From Mesorhizobium sp. ES1-4 (lineage in GTDB: Bacteria; Pseudomonadota; Alphaproteobacteria; Rhizobiales; Rhizobiaceae): 64,000 nt of DNA. Where the stretch lies: positions 411,112 to 475,111 of the forward strand of contig NZ_JAIUGV010000004.1 in NCBI RefSeq assembly GCF_020164745.1. The letters are read 5' to 3'. The translations under genes and the position numbers were made by a program. Position 1 is the first letter of the stretch. Each line of letters starts with the position of its first letter. Shown piece by piece: positions 38,329 through 47,787 of the stretch. The notes beneath the pieces are model-generated. The model did no database searches. It worked only from the letters and a program-made list of their open reading frames with translations, and was not told where the DNA came from.

Positions 38329-38640
38329 ATGAAAACCTATCAACTGCCGCACGTTACTGCCAGTGGGCCGCTAGTCATCGTCACGGCGGCAGTGCTGGCG
38401 TCTGCAATCGCCTTCTATTACTTCGCGGCCCCGCTGACCGGGGTCACCGGAACCCCGGGCGCCATGCTTGTGCTCATCGCCAGCCTGGCGCTTGCGCTGG
38501 ATGGACTCCTGTTGCGCTTCAGAAGCGATGGTGCCGTCTTCATCCTGGCCTGGGTCTTGGGCTCTCTGGGAGCGCTCGGCACATTCATCGCCGCCATCGG
38601 GACTCTCGGCAGCCCGTATTGGGGTCGCTGCACGCTGTGA
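38329..38640 (+). CDS. Small membrane protein upstream of cyoA
   Basis: 103 residues with three predicted membrane helices (SGPLVIVTAAVLASAIAFYYFAA; AMLVLIASLALALDGLLL; FILAWVLGSLGALGTFIAAIG). No characterised family is recognised. AGGA at 38319-38322 supports the ATG at 38329; an ATG two codons earlier is possible. It is 57 bases before cyoA and may be an accessory to the oxidase. The C terminus after GTLGSPYWG is short and differs from what I would expect for a fourth helix, so a frameshift near the end is possible. Confidence 0.65.
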   Translation: MKTYQLPHVTASGPLVIVTAAVLASAIAFYYFAAPLTGVTGTPGAMLVLIASLALALDGLLLRFRSDGAVFILAWVLGSLGALGTFIAAIGTLGSPYWGRCTL

Positions 38641-38697
38641 TCGTCTTGTCCCGAATGCAACATCGGCCAGGTCCGGAGGCTCTGAAGGGTTGTTCGA

Positions 38698-39762
38698 ATG
38701 ACAGCAGGGAACTGGCAAAGCGCAGGGATGGCGCTGTGCATGCGGCACAAGGGCAACGTCGAACGACACGCCTGGAAAACCTCCGGTTCACGCCAAGCCG
38801 GCAAGCCGCGCGTCTCCCGAGCCGTAGCCACCTTGTTCGGCATCTCGGTGATTCTGACCGGGTGTTCGGGAGGGGTGTTGGACCCGCAGGGACCAATCGG
38901 AGCCGGCAACGCCAAGATCCTGCTCAACTCCCTGGCCATTATGCTGGTGATCGTGATCCCCACACTGGTTGCGTTGCTTTTTTTCGCCTGGAAATACCGA
39001 GCCACGAACAGCCAAGCCCGCTACGACCCCGAGTTTGTTTATTCCGGTCGCATAGAGCTCATCGTTTGGGGTATTCCAACCTTGACGATCCTCTTCCTCG
39101 GCGGGCTTATCTACTACGGATCACAGCACCTCGATCCGCGCACGCCGATAGCCTCGGATAAGCCGCAGCTCAATGTCCAGGTCGTGGCGCTCGACTGGAA
39201 ATGGCTCTTCATCTATCCCGACCAGCAAGTCGCCACCGTCAACAATCTGGTCATCCCGACCGGTGTGCCGATACATTTCACATTGACTTCCGCCAGCGTG
39301 ATGAACGCGTTCTTCGTGCCGCAGCTCGGCAGCATGATCTACGTCATGAATGGCATGCGGACGGACCTGCACCTGCAGGCAGACCATGTGGGCACCTACT
39401 ATGGGCAATCGGCGCATTTCAGCGGCGACGGTTTCTCAAACATGCATTTCCTGGTGCATGCGGTTCCCGCGCAGGAATACAGTGCGTTCCTATCCGGCTT
39501 GAAGGCGCGAACCGGCGTCTTGAACGCGGATGTCTATCGCAAGCTGGCGCAACAAGGTTCCGATGTTTCGGAGTCCGCGTTTGGTCATGCACAAGATGGC
39601 TTGTTTGATGCCATCGTGCGTCAGGCACTGCCCCCCGGGCCAGGTCCAGCCAAGAACCAGTCCGGCGGCGAGCCGGCCATTAGGCCCAAGGCGGCGCCGT
39701 CGCCCACCGGTTCGGCAAGCCCAGCACCACAGGAAAAAGAGGGGGCGAACGATGCTCGGTAA
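38698..39762 (+). CDS. cyoA: Quinol oxidase subunit II (cytochrome bo3 type)
   Basis: 354 residues. A lipoprotein signal ends at LTGC (C56), followed by two membrane helices and a periplasmic cupredoxin domain. The CuA cysteines and methionine of cytochrome c oxidases are missing: the stretch [17 protein letters not shown] has no cysteine, as in CyoA. This marks a quinol rather than cytochrome c oxidase. The C-terminal tail is proline/alanine-rich. The N-terminal region before the signal is unusually long, so ATG 38728 or 38740 may be the true start. The end overlaps cyoB by 11 bases. Confidence 0.93.
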   Translation: MTAGNWQSAGMALCMRHKGNVERHAWKTSGSRQAGKPRVSRAVATLFGISVILTGCSGGVLDPQGPIGAGNAKILLNSLAIMLVIVIPTLVALLFFAWKYRATNSQARYDPEFVYSGRIELIVWGIPTLTILFLGGLIYYGSQHLDPRTPIASDKPQLNVQVVALDWKWLFIYPDQQVATVNNLVIPTGVPIHFTLTSASVMNAFFVPQLGSMIYVMNGMRTDLHLQADHVGTYYGQSAHFSGDGFSNMHFLVHAVPAQEYSAFLSGLKARTGVLNADVYRKLAQQGSDVSESAFGHAQDGLFDAIVRQALPPGPGPAKNQSGGEPAIRPKAAPSPTGSASPAPQEKEGANDAR

Positions 39763-41755
39763 GCTCGATTGGTCCGCCATTCCGTTTGACCAGCCGATCC
39801 CACTTGGAGCGGCGTTGATCGTGTTTATTGCCGGCCTCGCCGTGCTGGGCTGGATTTCGGTCAAGGGGTATTGGCCTTATTTGTGGCATGACTGGATAAC
39901 GTCGGTCGATCACAAGCGCATCGGCGTCATGTACATCGTGCTTGCCATGCTGATGTTGCTGCGTGGCTTCGTCGACGCAATCATGATGCGTACTCAGCAG
40001 CTGTTTGCGATCCACGGACCCGGTTACCTGCCGCCCGAGCACTTCAATCAGATATTCTCGGCCCACGGGACCATCATGATCTTCTTCGCGTCGATGCCGT
40101 TCATGATCGGGCTGATGAACTTCGTCGTGCCGCTGCAACTGGGAATACGTGATGTGGCTTTTCCCACCCTCAATTCGGTCAGTTTCTGGCTGACGGCGAC
40201 CGGCGCCCTGCTGGTCAACATGTCCCTGGTCGTTGGGGAGTTCGCGCGCACCGGCTGGCTGCCCTATGCGCCGCTTTCCGAACTCGCATATTCGCCCGGG
40301 GTCGGTGTGGATTACTATCTATGGGCGATCCAGATATCCGGCGTCGGAACCCTTTTGACCGGCGTGAACCTGGTTACCACCATTTTGAAAATGCGTGCCC
40401 CGGGCATGGGTTATCTACGCATGCCCATGTTCTGCTGGACATCGCTGGCCGCCAATCTTCTGATCGTGGCCGCCTTCCCGATCCTTACCGCAACGCTGGC
40501 GATGCTGACGCTCGACCGTTATCTCGGCTTTCATTTCTTCACCAACGAAGCCGGTGGGAACCAGATGATGTTCGTCAACCTCATCTGGGCCTGGGGCCAT
40601 CCAGAAGTATATATCCTGGTGCTTCCCGCCTTCGGAGTGTTCTCCGAAATCTTCTCGACGTTTTCGTCGAAGCCGCTGTTCGGCTACCGCTCGATGGTGA
40701 CGGCGACGATGTTCATCTGTCTCGTGTCTTTCATGGTCTGGCTGCACCACTTCTTCACCATGGGCGCGGGCGCAAATGTAAATACGGCCTTCGGCATCGC
40801 CACCTCGGTGATCGCTGTCGGAACAGGGGTGAAAATCTACAACTGGCTCTTCACCATGTATGGCGGGAAGATCCGCTTCGACACGCCAATGCTATGGGCG
40901 CTTGGCTTCGTCACCACATTCACCGTCGGCGGAATGACCGGCGTCCTGCTTGCTGTCCCGCCAGCCGACTTCGTCCTTCACAATTCGCTCTTCCTGGTGG
41001 CGCATTTCCACAATGTGATTATCTCGGGTGTCCTCTTCGGCGCTTTCGCCGGCTTTACCTTCTGGTTTCCAAAAGCGTTCGGCTTTCGCCTTCATGAGGG
41101 CTGGGGCAAGGCGGCTTTCTGGTTCACGCTCCTCGGCTTCATCCTCGTCTTCGCACCGCTTTATGTGGTGGGTCTGCAAGGCATGACGCGCCGATTGCAG
41201 CATATTGAGGTGGACGCCTGGGTGCCGTGGATCGTCATCGCGGCAGCCGGTGTCGCTGTGATGCTTGTCGGAGCGGCGTGCCAGATTGCTCAGCTCTTCC
41301 TGTCGATCAGGGACCGTGACCAGCTTCGCGACGACACTGGCGACCCTTGGGACGGGCGCTCGCTGGAGTGGTCCACACCGTCGCCACCGCTTCCATTCAA
41401 CTTTGCGCACCAGCCGCATGTCGAGAACGAAGAGCCCTATTGGAGCATGAAACAACGGGTGATCGCAGGCCAAGAGCCAAAGACGAACAGGCAGTACGAG
41501 CCGATCGACATGCCCAAGAACAGTCCGACCGGATTCGTAACGGCCTTCTTCGCGACGATCATCGGGTTCGCACTCATCTGGCACATCTGGTGGCTGTCAA
41601 TTCTCGGGTTCCTCGGCGCCTACGCCACATTTGTCGTGTTCGCCTGGCGCGACCAGGCCGAAATCGTGATTTCCGCCGACGAGGTCGAACGGATGGACCA
41701 CGACCGCACGGCCGCGCGACTGGCCTGGCTCCGGCGTAGGGAGCAAGTGTCATGA
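39752..41755 (+). CDS. cyoB: Quinol oxidase subunit I (cytochrome bo3 type)
   Basis: 667 residues and about 15 membrane helices, the heme-copper core of the oxidase. Heme and CuB ligands are present: [20 protein letters not shown] (with the cross-linked His-Tyr pair), WLHHFFTMG and LVAHFHNVI. The N-terminal [19 protein letters not shown] and the length match CyoB of other bacteria. The start lies inside the end of cyoA and the stop overlaps the cyoC start (ATGA), so translation is coupled. Confidence 0.96.
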   Translation: MLGKLDWSAIPFDQPIPLGAALIVFIAGLAVLGWISVKGYWPYLWHDWITSVDHKRIGVMYIVLAMLMLLRGFVDAIMMRTQQLFAIHGPGYLPPEHFNQIFSAHGTIMIFFASMPFMIGLMNFVVPLQLGIRDVAFPTLNSVSFWLTATGALLVNMSLVVGEFARTGWLPYAPLSELAYSPGVGVDYYLWAIQISGVGTLLTGVNLVTTILKMRAPGMGYLRMPMFCWTSLAANLLIVAAFPILTATLAMLTLDRYLGFHFFTNEAGGNQMMFVNLIWAWGHPEVYILVLPAFGVFSEIFSTFSSKPLFGYRSMVTATMFICLVSFMVWLHHFFTMGAGANVNTAFGIATSVIAVGTGVKIYNWLFTMYGGKIRFDTPMLWALGFVTTFTVGGMTGVLLAVPPADFVLHNSLFLVAHFHNVIISGVLFGAFAGFTFWFPKAFGFRLHEGWGKAAFWFTLLGFILVFAPLYVVGLQGMTRRLQHIEVDAWVPWIVIAAAGVAVMLVGAACQIAQLFLSIRDRDQLRDDTGDPWDGRSLEWSTPSPPLPFNFAHQPHVENEEPYWSMKQRVIAGQEPKTNRQYEPIDMPKNSPTGFVTAFFATIIGFALIWHIWWLSILGFLGAYATFVVFAWRDQAEIVISADEVERMDHDRTAARLAWLRRREQVS

Positions 41756-42459
41756 GTGGCCAATCCGACGCGATGCCCAGCGACATTACCGCTGGAAGTG
41801 CCACACGCGATCCCTACGTGCTGGGCCATCCCAGCGGGGCGGGAAAAAAGGGGTCGGGAGACCAGTTGGCCACCGGGCACGGCGAGGGCGGTCCCGCCTC
41901 GAAATTCGTTACCGTCACATACGGGTTTTGGATATTCCTGCTATCCGACATCATCATGTTCTCGGGCTTTTTCGCCTCTTACGCGGTGCTGGCCAATGCA
42001 ACCAATGGCGGCCCGACCGGCAAGCAGCTGTTCGACCTCACACGCGTTGCCATTCAGACCGGACTTCTGTTGACCTCGACTTTTACCGCGGGCCTGGCCT
42101 CCCTTGCGCTCGAAAGACGTTCGGTGATCGGCACACAGGCGTGGCTCCTGGTCACCGGCGTACTTGGAGCGTTGTTCCTGCTTCTCGAGGGACAGGAATT
42201 CATTACGATGATCGGGGATGATGCCGGTCCCGCCCGAAGCGCGTTCCTGTCGGCCTTCTTCGCATTGGTCGGCTGCCATGGCCTGCATGTGGGGCTTGGC
42301 ATCCTGTGGCTTGGAACCATGATGGCCCAGCTTTGGGTGAAGGGCTTTCGGGCCGACATCTTGCGCAGGCTTCACTGCTTCAGTCTTTTTTGGCATGCCC
42401 TCGACATCATTTGGGTCGCCATTTTCAGCCTGGTTTACCTGCTGGGAGCATCGCAATGA
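41752..42459 (+). CDS. cyoC: Quinol oxidase subunit III (cytochrome bo3 type)
   Basis: 235 residues with five membrane helices and a hydrophilic N-terminal extension of about 50 residues. [25 protein letters not shown] and the C-terminal [25 protein letters not shown] are typical of CyoC. It is coupled to cyoB and cyoD by ATGA overlaps at both ends. Confidence 0.95.
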   Translation: MSGQSDAMPSDITAGSATRDPYVLGHPSGAGKKGSGDQLATGHGEGGPASKFVTVTYGFWIFLLSDIIMFSGFFASYAVLANATNGGPTGKQLFDLTRVAIQTGLLLTSTFTAGLASLALERRSVIGTQAWLLVTGVLGALFLLLEGQEFITMIGDDAGPARSAFLSAFFALVGCHGLHVGLGILWLGTMMAQLWVKGFRADILRRLHCFSLFWHALDIIWVAIFSLVYLLGASQ

Positions 42460-42926
42460 CAGACGACACCGCCTCATCCGACGCCTCGAGGGACACCCAC
42501 GATACCGCTCCCGGCGAGGAGACGATCGCGCGCAACGAGCCCGCGGCCGGACTGCCGGGATATCTACTCGGCTACGGCCTTGCGTCCCTGTTGACGGTGG
42601 CGTCCTTCATCGCCGCCAGGACGGGGTTGATTTATCAGCCAGCCGTGATTTCCGCGCTGGTCGTGCTGGCCCTTGCACAGATTGGCGTGCATCTGGTTTT
42701 CTTCCTGCATCTGACGAGCGGACCAGACAATACGAACAACATTCTGGCCCTCGCCTTCGGAGTGTTGATCGTCGCCCTGGTTGTGCTCGGTTCCGTCTGG
42801 ATCATGGGACATCTCGACCAGAACATGCCGCGGATGAAGCCGCAGCAGCTTGCCTTGCTGACCCTTTGTCCCGCCGGGACGCTTCGGCTGGCGTCGGCCG
42901 TGAACCGTCCCGCGGCCTGTCGATAG
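42456..42926 (+). CDS. cyoD: Quinol oxidase subunit IV (cytochrome bo3 type)
   Basis: 156 residues with three membrane helices; GYLLGYGLASLLTVASFIAAR and LAQIGVHLVFFLHLTS are the family's signature helices. It is longer than E. coli CyoD (109), with an acidic, Thr/Asp-rich N-terminal extension and an unusual C-terminal tail after LDQNMPRM. The tail does not resemble the family end, so a late frameshift is possible. The start overlaps cyoC. Confidence 0.92.
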   Translation: MTDDTASSDASRDTHDTAPGEETIARNEPAAGLPGYLLGYGLASLLTVASFIAARTGLIYQPAVISALVVLALAQIGVHLVFFLHLTSGPDNTNNILALAFGVLIVALVVLGSVWIMGHLDQNMPRMKPQQLALLTLCPAGTLRLASAVNRPAACR

Positions 42927-42960
42927 TTCGACCGGAAGAATAGCGATGAAGGAGGAATTG

Positions 42961-43695
42961 ATGATCCCCGAATGGCTGCATTGGGTGTCCCTGCTTTCGT
43001 TGCTGGCCGGCATTTTGTCTTCAATCTGGATTGCATTCGACGAGTTCCGAAATCCGCGGAAGATGTGGATCATGAACCTCGTTTGGCCGGTCTGTGCCCT
43101 CTTCGGATCCGGCTTCGTTCTTTTCGTCTATCTGCATGCCGGCCGGCCAAGTTCGAAGGCCAGGGAGGAGCGGCCAGGCCAAGGCGCAGGGAACACGGGC
43201 TCGGACAAGCCGGTTCTTTCGCCGACCGCGATCGCAAAGGCAGCTTTTCATTGCGGAGCCGGCTGCACCGTGGGCGATGTCATTGCCGAGACCCTGGCGC
43301 TTGCGTTCCCAACCGTCCTGTTGTGGCTGGGTTGGAAAAGCCTGTTTGCCGAGAGAATGATTTCAGTCTGGATCCTGGACTACATCTTCGCCTTTGTCCT
43401 GGGCATCGCTTTCCAATATTTTACGATCAAGCCGATGCGGCAGCTGTCCGCGAAGCAAGGATTGCTACAAGCGCTCAAGGCCGACGCTCTGTCGCTGACG
43501 GCCTGGCAGGTTGGCATGTACGGCCTAATGGGGGTCGGGCAGTTTTTGATCTTCGAACCGGCCTTCGGAACGCGGCTGGAAGCCGACACGCCTGAGTTCT
43601 GGTTCTTGATGCAACTGGCCATGCTGGCCGGCTTTGCCACCAGTTACCCCGTAAACTGGTGGCTCCTCAGAAAAGGCATAAAGGAAGTAATGTAG
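42961..43695 (+). CDS. DUF4396-domain membrane protein
   Basis: 244 residues with about six membrane helices. The central FHCGAGCTVGDVIAE motif (two cysteines and a histidine) is characteristic of the DUF4396 family, a copper- or heme-like ligand set of unknown function. AAGGAGG at 42949-42955 is placed for the ATG at 42961, which is better than the ATG at 42946. It follows cyoD by 34 bases and may take part in oxidase assembly or copper handling, which is inference. Confidence 0.88.
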   Translation: MIPEWLHWVSLLSLLAGILSSIWIAFDEFRNPRKMWIMNLVWPVCALFGSGFVLFVYLHAGRPSSKAREERPGQGAGNTGSDKPVLSPTAIAKAAFHCGAGCTVGDVIAETLALAFPTVLLWLGWKSLFAERMISVWILDYIFAFVLGIAFQYFTIKPMRQLSAKQGLLQALKADALSLTAWQVGMYGLMGVGQFLIFEPAFGTRLEADTPEFWFLMQLAMLAGFATSYPVNWWLLRKGIKEVM

Positions 43696-43777
43696 GCGGG
43701 CGCGAGCCATGGACCGCTGCCGTTGTAACCAGATGCTTGATCCGGTCCTCGCCGCCGCGAATGGCGGTGCGGAACAC

Positions 43778-45031
43778 CTAGTAGGAGCTCGCGGCAGACT
43801 CGACCGACTTGCGCAGGTCTCGCACCTCGTCTGAGGTCACCGCGCCCGCCTTGTTGCCCCAGGCGTTGCGGACGTAGGTGGCGACTGACGCAATCTGGCC
43901 ATCCGAAAGTTTCCATCCGAATGAAGGCATCGCCAGTGCGTTCGGGCTTGCCGAAATCGACGCAGCGTGTCCGCCGTTGAGAACGATGCGCAAGAGAGAA
44001 AGCGGCTGGTCGGACTGGACGATGCCGTCGCCTTTGAGCGATGGAAAAAGGCCTTTCACGCCCACGCCCCCTGCCTGGTGGCATGCCGAGCATTGGTCGG
44101 CATAGATCGCCTGTCCGGCACGAACAACGTTCTGGTCTGGGACCTCCGTGCTTTCCGGCGCGGTAGCCGGGAGTGACTTCAGATAGGTTGCGATCGCATG
44201 CAAATCTTCGTCGCTCATCTTGGACGTCGAATCCTTGATCACCTCGGCCATCGGCCCGTAGGCCGTGGTGCGGTCATTACGCCCGGTCTTGAGAAAGCGG
44301 GTGATGTCCTCTGTGTCCCACGATCCCAGACCCGCACGCTGATCGCCAGCCAGGCTAGGCGCGAACCAGTTCTGGATTTTTCCGCCCTGGTACTTTTGGT
44401 CCGCCTTGGCCGAACCGAACATGTTCTTGGGGGTATGGCAGGCGCCGCAGTGACCGAGACCTTCCACCAGGTAGGCGCCGCGGTTCCACTCCGCCGATTG
44501 CTGTTTGTCAGGTTGGAATTCACCGGGCGTGAAGAACAGCTCGTTCCATCCCGCCATGGCGATCCTATGGTTCAGCGGCCATGGGAACTCGTTCGGGCGT
44601 GCTTTCGAGCGGACCGGCTCCAAGGTGCGCAGATAAGCACGAATGTCGTCGACGTCCGCACGCGAAACCTTGGTGAACCAAGGGTAGGGAAATGCCGGAT
44701 AGAGACGCCTTCCGTTCGCCGCTATACCCTCGTGCATGGCGCGGTAGAATTGCTCCTCGGTCCAAGCGCCGATGCCCGTCTCGGGGTCGGGGGTGATGTT
44801 GGCTGAGTAGATGATACCGAATGGCGTCTCGATGGGCCTGTCGCCGGCGAAGGGCTTGCCGTCTTCCGCTGTATGGCAGGCGACGCAATCGCCGGCTGCC
44901 GCCAGCTGGCGGCCGCGCTCCTGCCTGGCAAAGTCTCCGATCTGCGCGTGGGCGAATGGGCCCGAAAGAACCAACCACCCGCCGATCAAGGCGGTGCCCG
45001 CGGCCATGGTGAGGAGCGTCTGCTTCGTCAT
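43778..45031 (-). CDS. Triheme cytochrome c subunit of a membrane-bound dehydrogenase
   Basis: 417 residues with an N-terminal signal (cleavage near AHA-Q at 29/30) and three CxxCH heme sites: CVACH at 49-53, CGACH in the middle and CSACH in the third domain. This is the layout of the cytochrome subunits of gluconate-, sorbitol- and alcohol-type flavoprotein dehydrogenases, which pass electrons to ubiquinone. It is the last gene of a three-gene unit; its ATG overlaps the stop of the GMC gene (ATGA). A frame extension upstream lies inside that gene and is not real. It converges on the DUF4396 gene. Confidence 0.94.
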   Translation of the reverse strand: MTKQTLLTMAAGTALIGGWLVLSGPFAHAQIGDFARQERGRQLAAAGDCVACHTAEDGKPFAGDRPIETPFGIIYSANITPDPETGIGAWTEEQFYRAMHEGIAANGRRLYPAFPYPWFTKVSRADVDDIRAYLRTLEPVRSKARPNEFPWPLNHRIAMAGWNELFFTPGEFQPDKQQSAEWNRGAYLVEGLGHCGACHTPKNMFGSAKADQKYQGGKIQNWFAPSLAGDQRAGLGSWDTEDITRFLKTGRNDRTTAYGPMAEVIKDSTSKMSDEDLHAIATYLKSLPATAPESTEVPDQNVVRAGQAIYADQCSACHQAGGVGVKGLFPSLKGDGIVQSDQPLSLLRIVLNGGHAASISASPNALAMPSFGWKLSDGQIASVATYVRNAWGNKAGAVTSDEVRDLRKSVESAASSY

Positions 45032-46794
45032 GTCTGCACCAGAGGGGCTGGGCGCTTGAGATACTGGTTGCGGATCGCGTCCGCTGCCCAGAGCGCGAGT
45101 GCGCTGACTGTCCCTGTTGGATTGTATCCGCTGTTGTGGGGGAAGGCGCTGGCGCCGACCACGAATAGATTGGGCACGTCCCAATGTTGCAGATACCGGT
45201 TCACCACGCTTTGCTGGGGCGTGGCGCCCATGATGGCGCCGCCCGTGTTATGTGTCGACTGATACGGCTCGATGTCATAATGCGGCCCCCGTGGCGACTT
45301 CTTGATCTCGCGCGGCTTCATCGCCTTCGCAATGTCGACCATCTTGGCCATGGTGAAATCCTGCATCTTCAATTCATTCTGCTTGAAGTCGTAGGTCATG
45401 CGCATCAACGGGCGGCCGTAGACATCCCGATAGCTTGGATCAAGGTCGAGGTGGTTGGCCGCGTTCGGCATCACCGCCCCCATCAACGAGACCGACATGG
45501 AGGTCAGATAGTTCTCGATGAAAGCCTTCTTCCATTTGGCGCCCCATTTTGGGGTGCCTTCGGGCAGGAACTCGGTCTCGATCGGCCGACCCGTGGTCAC
45601 GTAGCCGGCAATGTAGCCGCCGTGTATGAAGCCGAGCCCGCCATGATCGAAGTTATCGCCATTCCAGTCGTCGACGATCATGCCCGAAGCGCCTGCCCCG
45701 ACAAACGGATTGAGGATCTTGTCGCCGAGGAAAACGTTCACCGAAGGGGTGATCTGATAGCAATAATTCTTGCCGAGCGTTCCCTGGCCGGTGCTTGGGT
45801 CGTAGGTCGTGCCAATTCCGGAAGTCATCAACAGATGCACGTTGTGCGTGATGTAGGCGCACACAACGACAAGGTCGGCGGGCTGTTCGAATTCATTCCC
45901 GTGCATGTCCACGTAGGTGACACCCGTGGCGCGTTTGCGCGAACTGTCGACATTGATGGCGGTGACCTCGCTTTCGGTGCGAAGAGCAAAGTTCTTCTTC
46001 TGCATCAGGACGGGCAAGATCGTCGTCTGTGCGCTCGCCTTGGAATAGTTGCCGCAGCCGAACTTTTCGCAGAACCCGCAATAGGTGCAGGGCGCCAGGC
46101 TGACACCGAGCGGGTTGGTATAGGCCTGTGACATGTTCGCCGAAGGGCATGGGAACGGATGCAGCCCGATCGACCCCGCCGCTTCTGCAAACAACGTCGG
46201 TCCATAGGTCTGCTTCATCGGCGGCGTGGGATAGGGCTTGGAACGCCGCCCCTCGAAGGGGTTTCCGCCCGATTGCTTCTGTCCCTTCACGTTGCCGGCC
46301 TGACCGGCTATGCCGCACAGTTCCTCCCAGCGCGTATAATACGGCTCGAGTTCGTCATAAGTGACGCCCCAATCCTGAAGCGTCATGTCCTGCGGGACCA
46401 TGCCTTGCCCGTAACGTGCGATCGTCTGGCTTCGGATCTCGAAATCGTATGGCAGGAAGCGCCAGGCCTGACCATTCCAGTGCAAAATCGAGCCTCCAAC
46501 CCCGGTTCCGGGCAGGAATGAGCCCAGGCGACGCATGGGCAGCGCCTTCTGGTCGGATGTGTTGCGGAACGTCAGGGTCTCCTGGGCGGTCTGCTCGAAC
46601 AGATGACCGTGGTAGCGGTAACGGAGCTCATCCTGGATGAAGGTTGGCGCAAAATCCGTGCTGGTTTCCCGCCAACTGCCGCGTTCGATCGCAAGGACGT
46701 CCAAGCCGGCCTCGGTCAATTCTTGTGCCATGATGGCGCCGGTCCAGCCGAATCCGACGAGCAACACATCAACCGAAGGAAGCTTTTGAGACAC
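45028..46794 (-). CDS. GMC-family flavoprotein dehydrogenase, large subunit (gluconate 2-dehydrogenase-like)
   Basis: 588 residues from a GTG at 46794, five bases after the preceding stop and with AGGGA upstream. The FAD-binding VDVLLVGFGWTGAIMAQELTEAG is at the N terminus, and the C-terminal active-site region has HNTGGAIMG and NPTGTVSALALWAADAI. It has no signal peptide of its own, as in this family, where the large subunit is carried across the membrane with the TAT-exported small subunit encoded just upstream. The substrate could be gluconate, another sugar acid, a polyol or an alcohol; the sequence alone does not decide. Confidence 0.93.
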   Translation of the reverse strand: MSQKLPSVDVLLVGFGWTGAIMAQELTEAGLDVLAIERGSWRETSTDFAPTFIQDELRYRYHGHLFEQTAQETLTFRNTSDQKALPMRRLGSFLPGTGVGGSILHWNGQAWRFLPYDFEIRSQTIARYGQGMVPQDMTLQDWGVTYDELEPYYTRWEELCGIAGQAGNVKGQKQSGGNPFEGRRSKPYPTPPMKQTYGPTLFAEAAGSIGLHPFPCPSANMSQAYTNPLGVSLAPCTYCGFCEKFGCGNYSKASAQTTILPVLMQKKNFALRTESEVTAINVDSSRKRATGVTYVDMHGNEFEQPADLVVVCAYITHNVHLLMTSGIGTTYDPSTGQGTLGKNYCYQITPSVNVFLGDKILNPFVGAGASGMIVDDWNGDNFDHGGLGFIHGGYIAGYVTTGRPIETEFLPEGTPKWGAKWKKAFIENYLTSMSVSLMGAVMPNAANHLDLDPSYRDVYGRPLMRMTYDFKQNELKMQDFTMAKMVDIAKAMKPREIKKSPRGPHYDIEPYQSTHNTGGAIMGATPQQSVVNRYLQHWDVPNLFVVGASAFPHNSGYNPTGTVSALALWAADAIRNQYLKRPAPLVQT

Positions 46795-46799
46795 GGTGT

Positions 46800-47549
46800 T
46801 TATCCCTGGCTGTCCCAAGCCGGGCGGCCGCGAATGCCGACAGGAGGCTGATCGTAGCGTTCCCCGTGGCGGTCGACCCAGTCGAGATAATTGTAACGCG
46901 CACCTGGAAAGCCGAGCATCTTCCAGCCAGCCATCTCCTTGTTGCCGCCATAGATGGGATCGCTGAACATGCCCTCCTTGGTGTTCAGCCACAGCATTTT
47001 AAAGAATGTCTTGGCATCGACGCCGCGGAGATCGACCTTGCCCTCCTCAAGGTCAGACAGGAGCGCATCCTGTGCTTCGGGCGCAAGCTCCGCAAAACGC
47101 TTGCCGCCTTGCGAAGCCACGACATGCTGGTCAATCGCTGCGATGGCTGCGCGGTAGAGCGCGGAAGGCGTCATGCGCGATTGGTAGCCCTGCGTGTCCT
47201 CGCCTTTGTCCCAGGGCCCCTGCATGTACCAGCTACCGCCGCGCCCATAGGCGCCGGCGAGCTGATGGTCGATAAACAGCGGTACACCGCAGGCGTGAGC
47301 CCCCGGGCCGAGTGCATCCTGAGGGATCAGCCTTTCGGTCGCGGCTTCGACAAAGGCGAGCTCATCGGTCGTGAAGAATTTATAGTCAGGCGATTCGAGC
47401 GGATTTGGCGCATCGGCCTGATGCGGCAGCCACCTGTCACCATCACCGCCTTTGAGTTCTCGTGCCGAAGCCGCGCCTATCGTGGCCGATGCTGTAACCG
47501 TCGCACCTGCCGTGAGAAATCGACGGCGGCTCAACACGTTCGGATTCAT
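46800..47549 (-). CDS. Gluconate 2-dehydrogenase subunit 3 family protein (small subunit)
   Basis: 249 residues. A TAT signal with SRRRFL at residues 7-12 is followed by a hydrophobic stretch, then the subunit 3 fold (FFTTDELAFVEAATERLIPQDALGPGAHACGVPLFIDHQLAG). It chaperones and exports the FAD subunit. It is the first gene of the unit small-large-cytochrome. The convergent cyo genes encode a suitable quinol oxidase as electron sink. Confidence 0.92.
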   Translation of the reverse strand: MNPNVLSRRRFLTAGATVTASATIGAASARELKGGDGDRWLPHQADAPNPLESPDYKFFTTDELAFVEAATERLIPQDALGPGAHACGVPLFIDHQLAGAYGRGGSWYMQGPWDKGEDTQGYQSRMTPSALYRAAIAAIDQHVVASQGGKRFAELAPEAQDALLSDLEEGKVDLRGVDAKTFFKMLWLNTKEGMFSDPIYGGNKEMAGWKMLGFPGARYNYLDWVDRHGERYDQPPVGIRGRPAWDSQG

Positions 47550-47586
47550 GGCGCAATTTCCAGCGGCTGATGGCTTGTCTCGGCCA

Positions 47587-47611
47587 AACCGCGCTCTCCC
47601 GGCATTGTTCC
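47587..47611 (-). promoter_or_regulatory. Candidate EcfG/RpoE2-type promoter for the dehydrogenase unit
   Basis: Read on the minus strand: GGAAC, 16 bases, GGTT, one mismatch from the consensus, ending 38 bases before the small-subunit start at 47549. Confidence 0.45.
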
Positions 47612-47787
47612 GCCCTCTGACGCGTTTGTGATCGGCGGCATGAGCAGATCGGCTGAACGCATCGGGAATCGATCCAGGCCTGCCCGCGGCACGCGTCCGC
47701 TTCGGATTGCACGAACTTCTTACAGCGACGGTTCCACTGGGGTCCCGGTGCCCTAGTTGTGCTGATCACACCAAACATGAGGCCGCT

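Noticed and set aside
38280..39161. Overlapping plus-strand frame across the small membrane gene and the start of cyoA
   Set aside because: It has no membrane segments or similarity, whereas the other frame encodes three clear helices and then CyoA.
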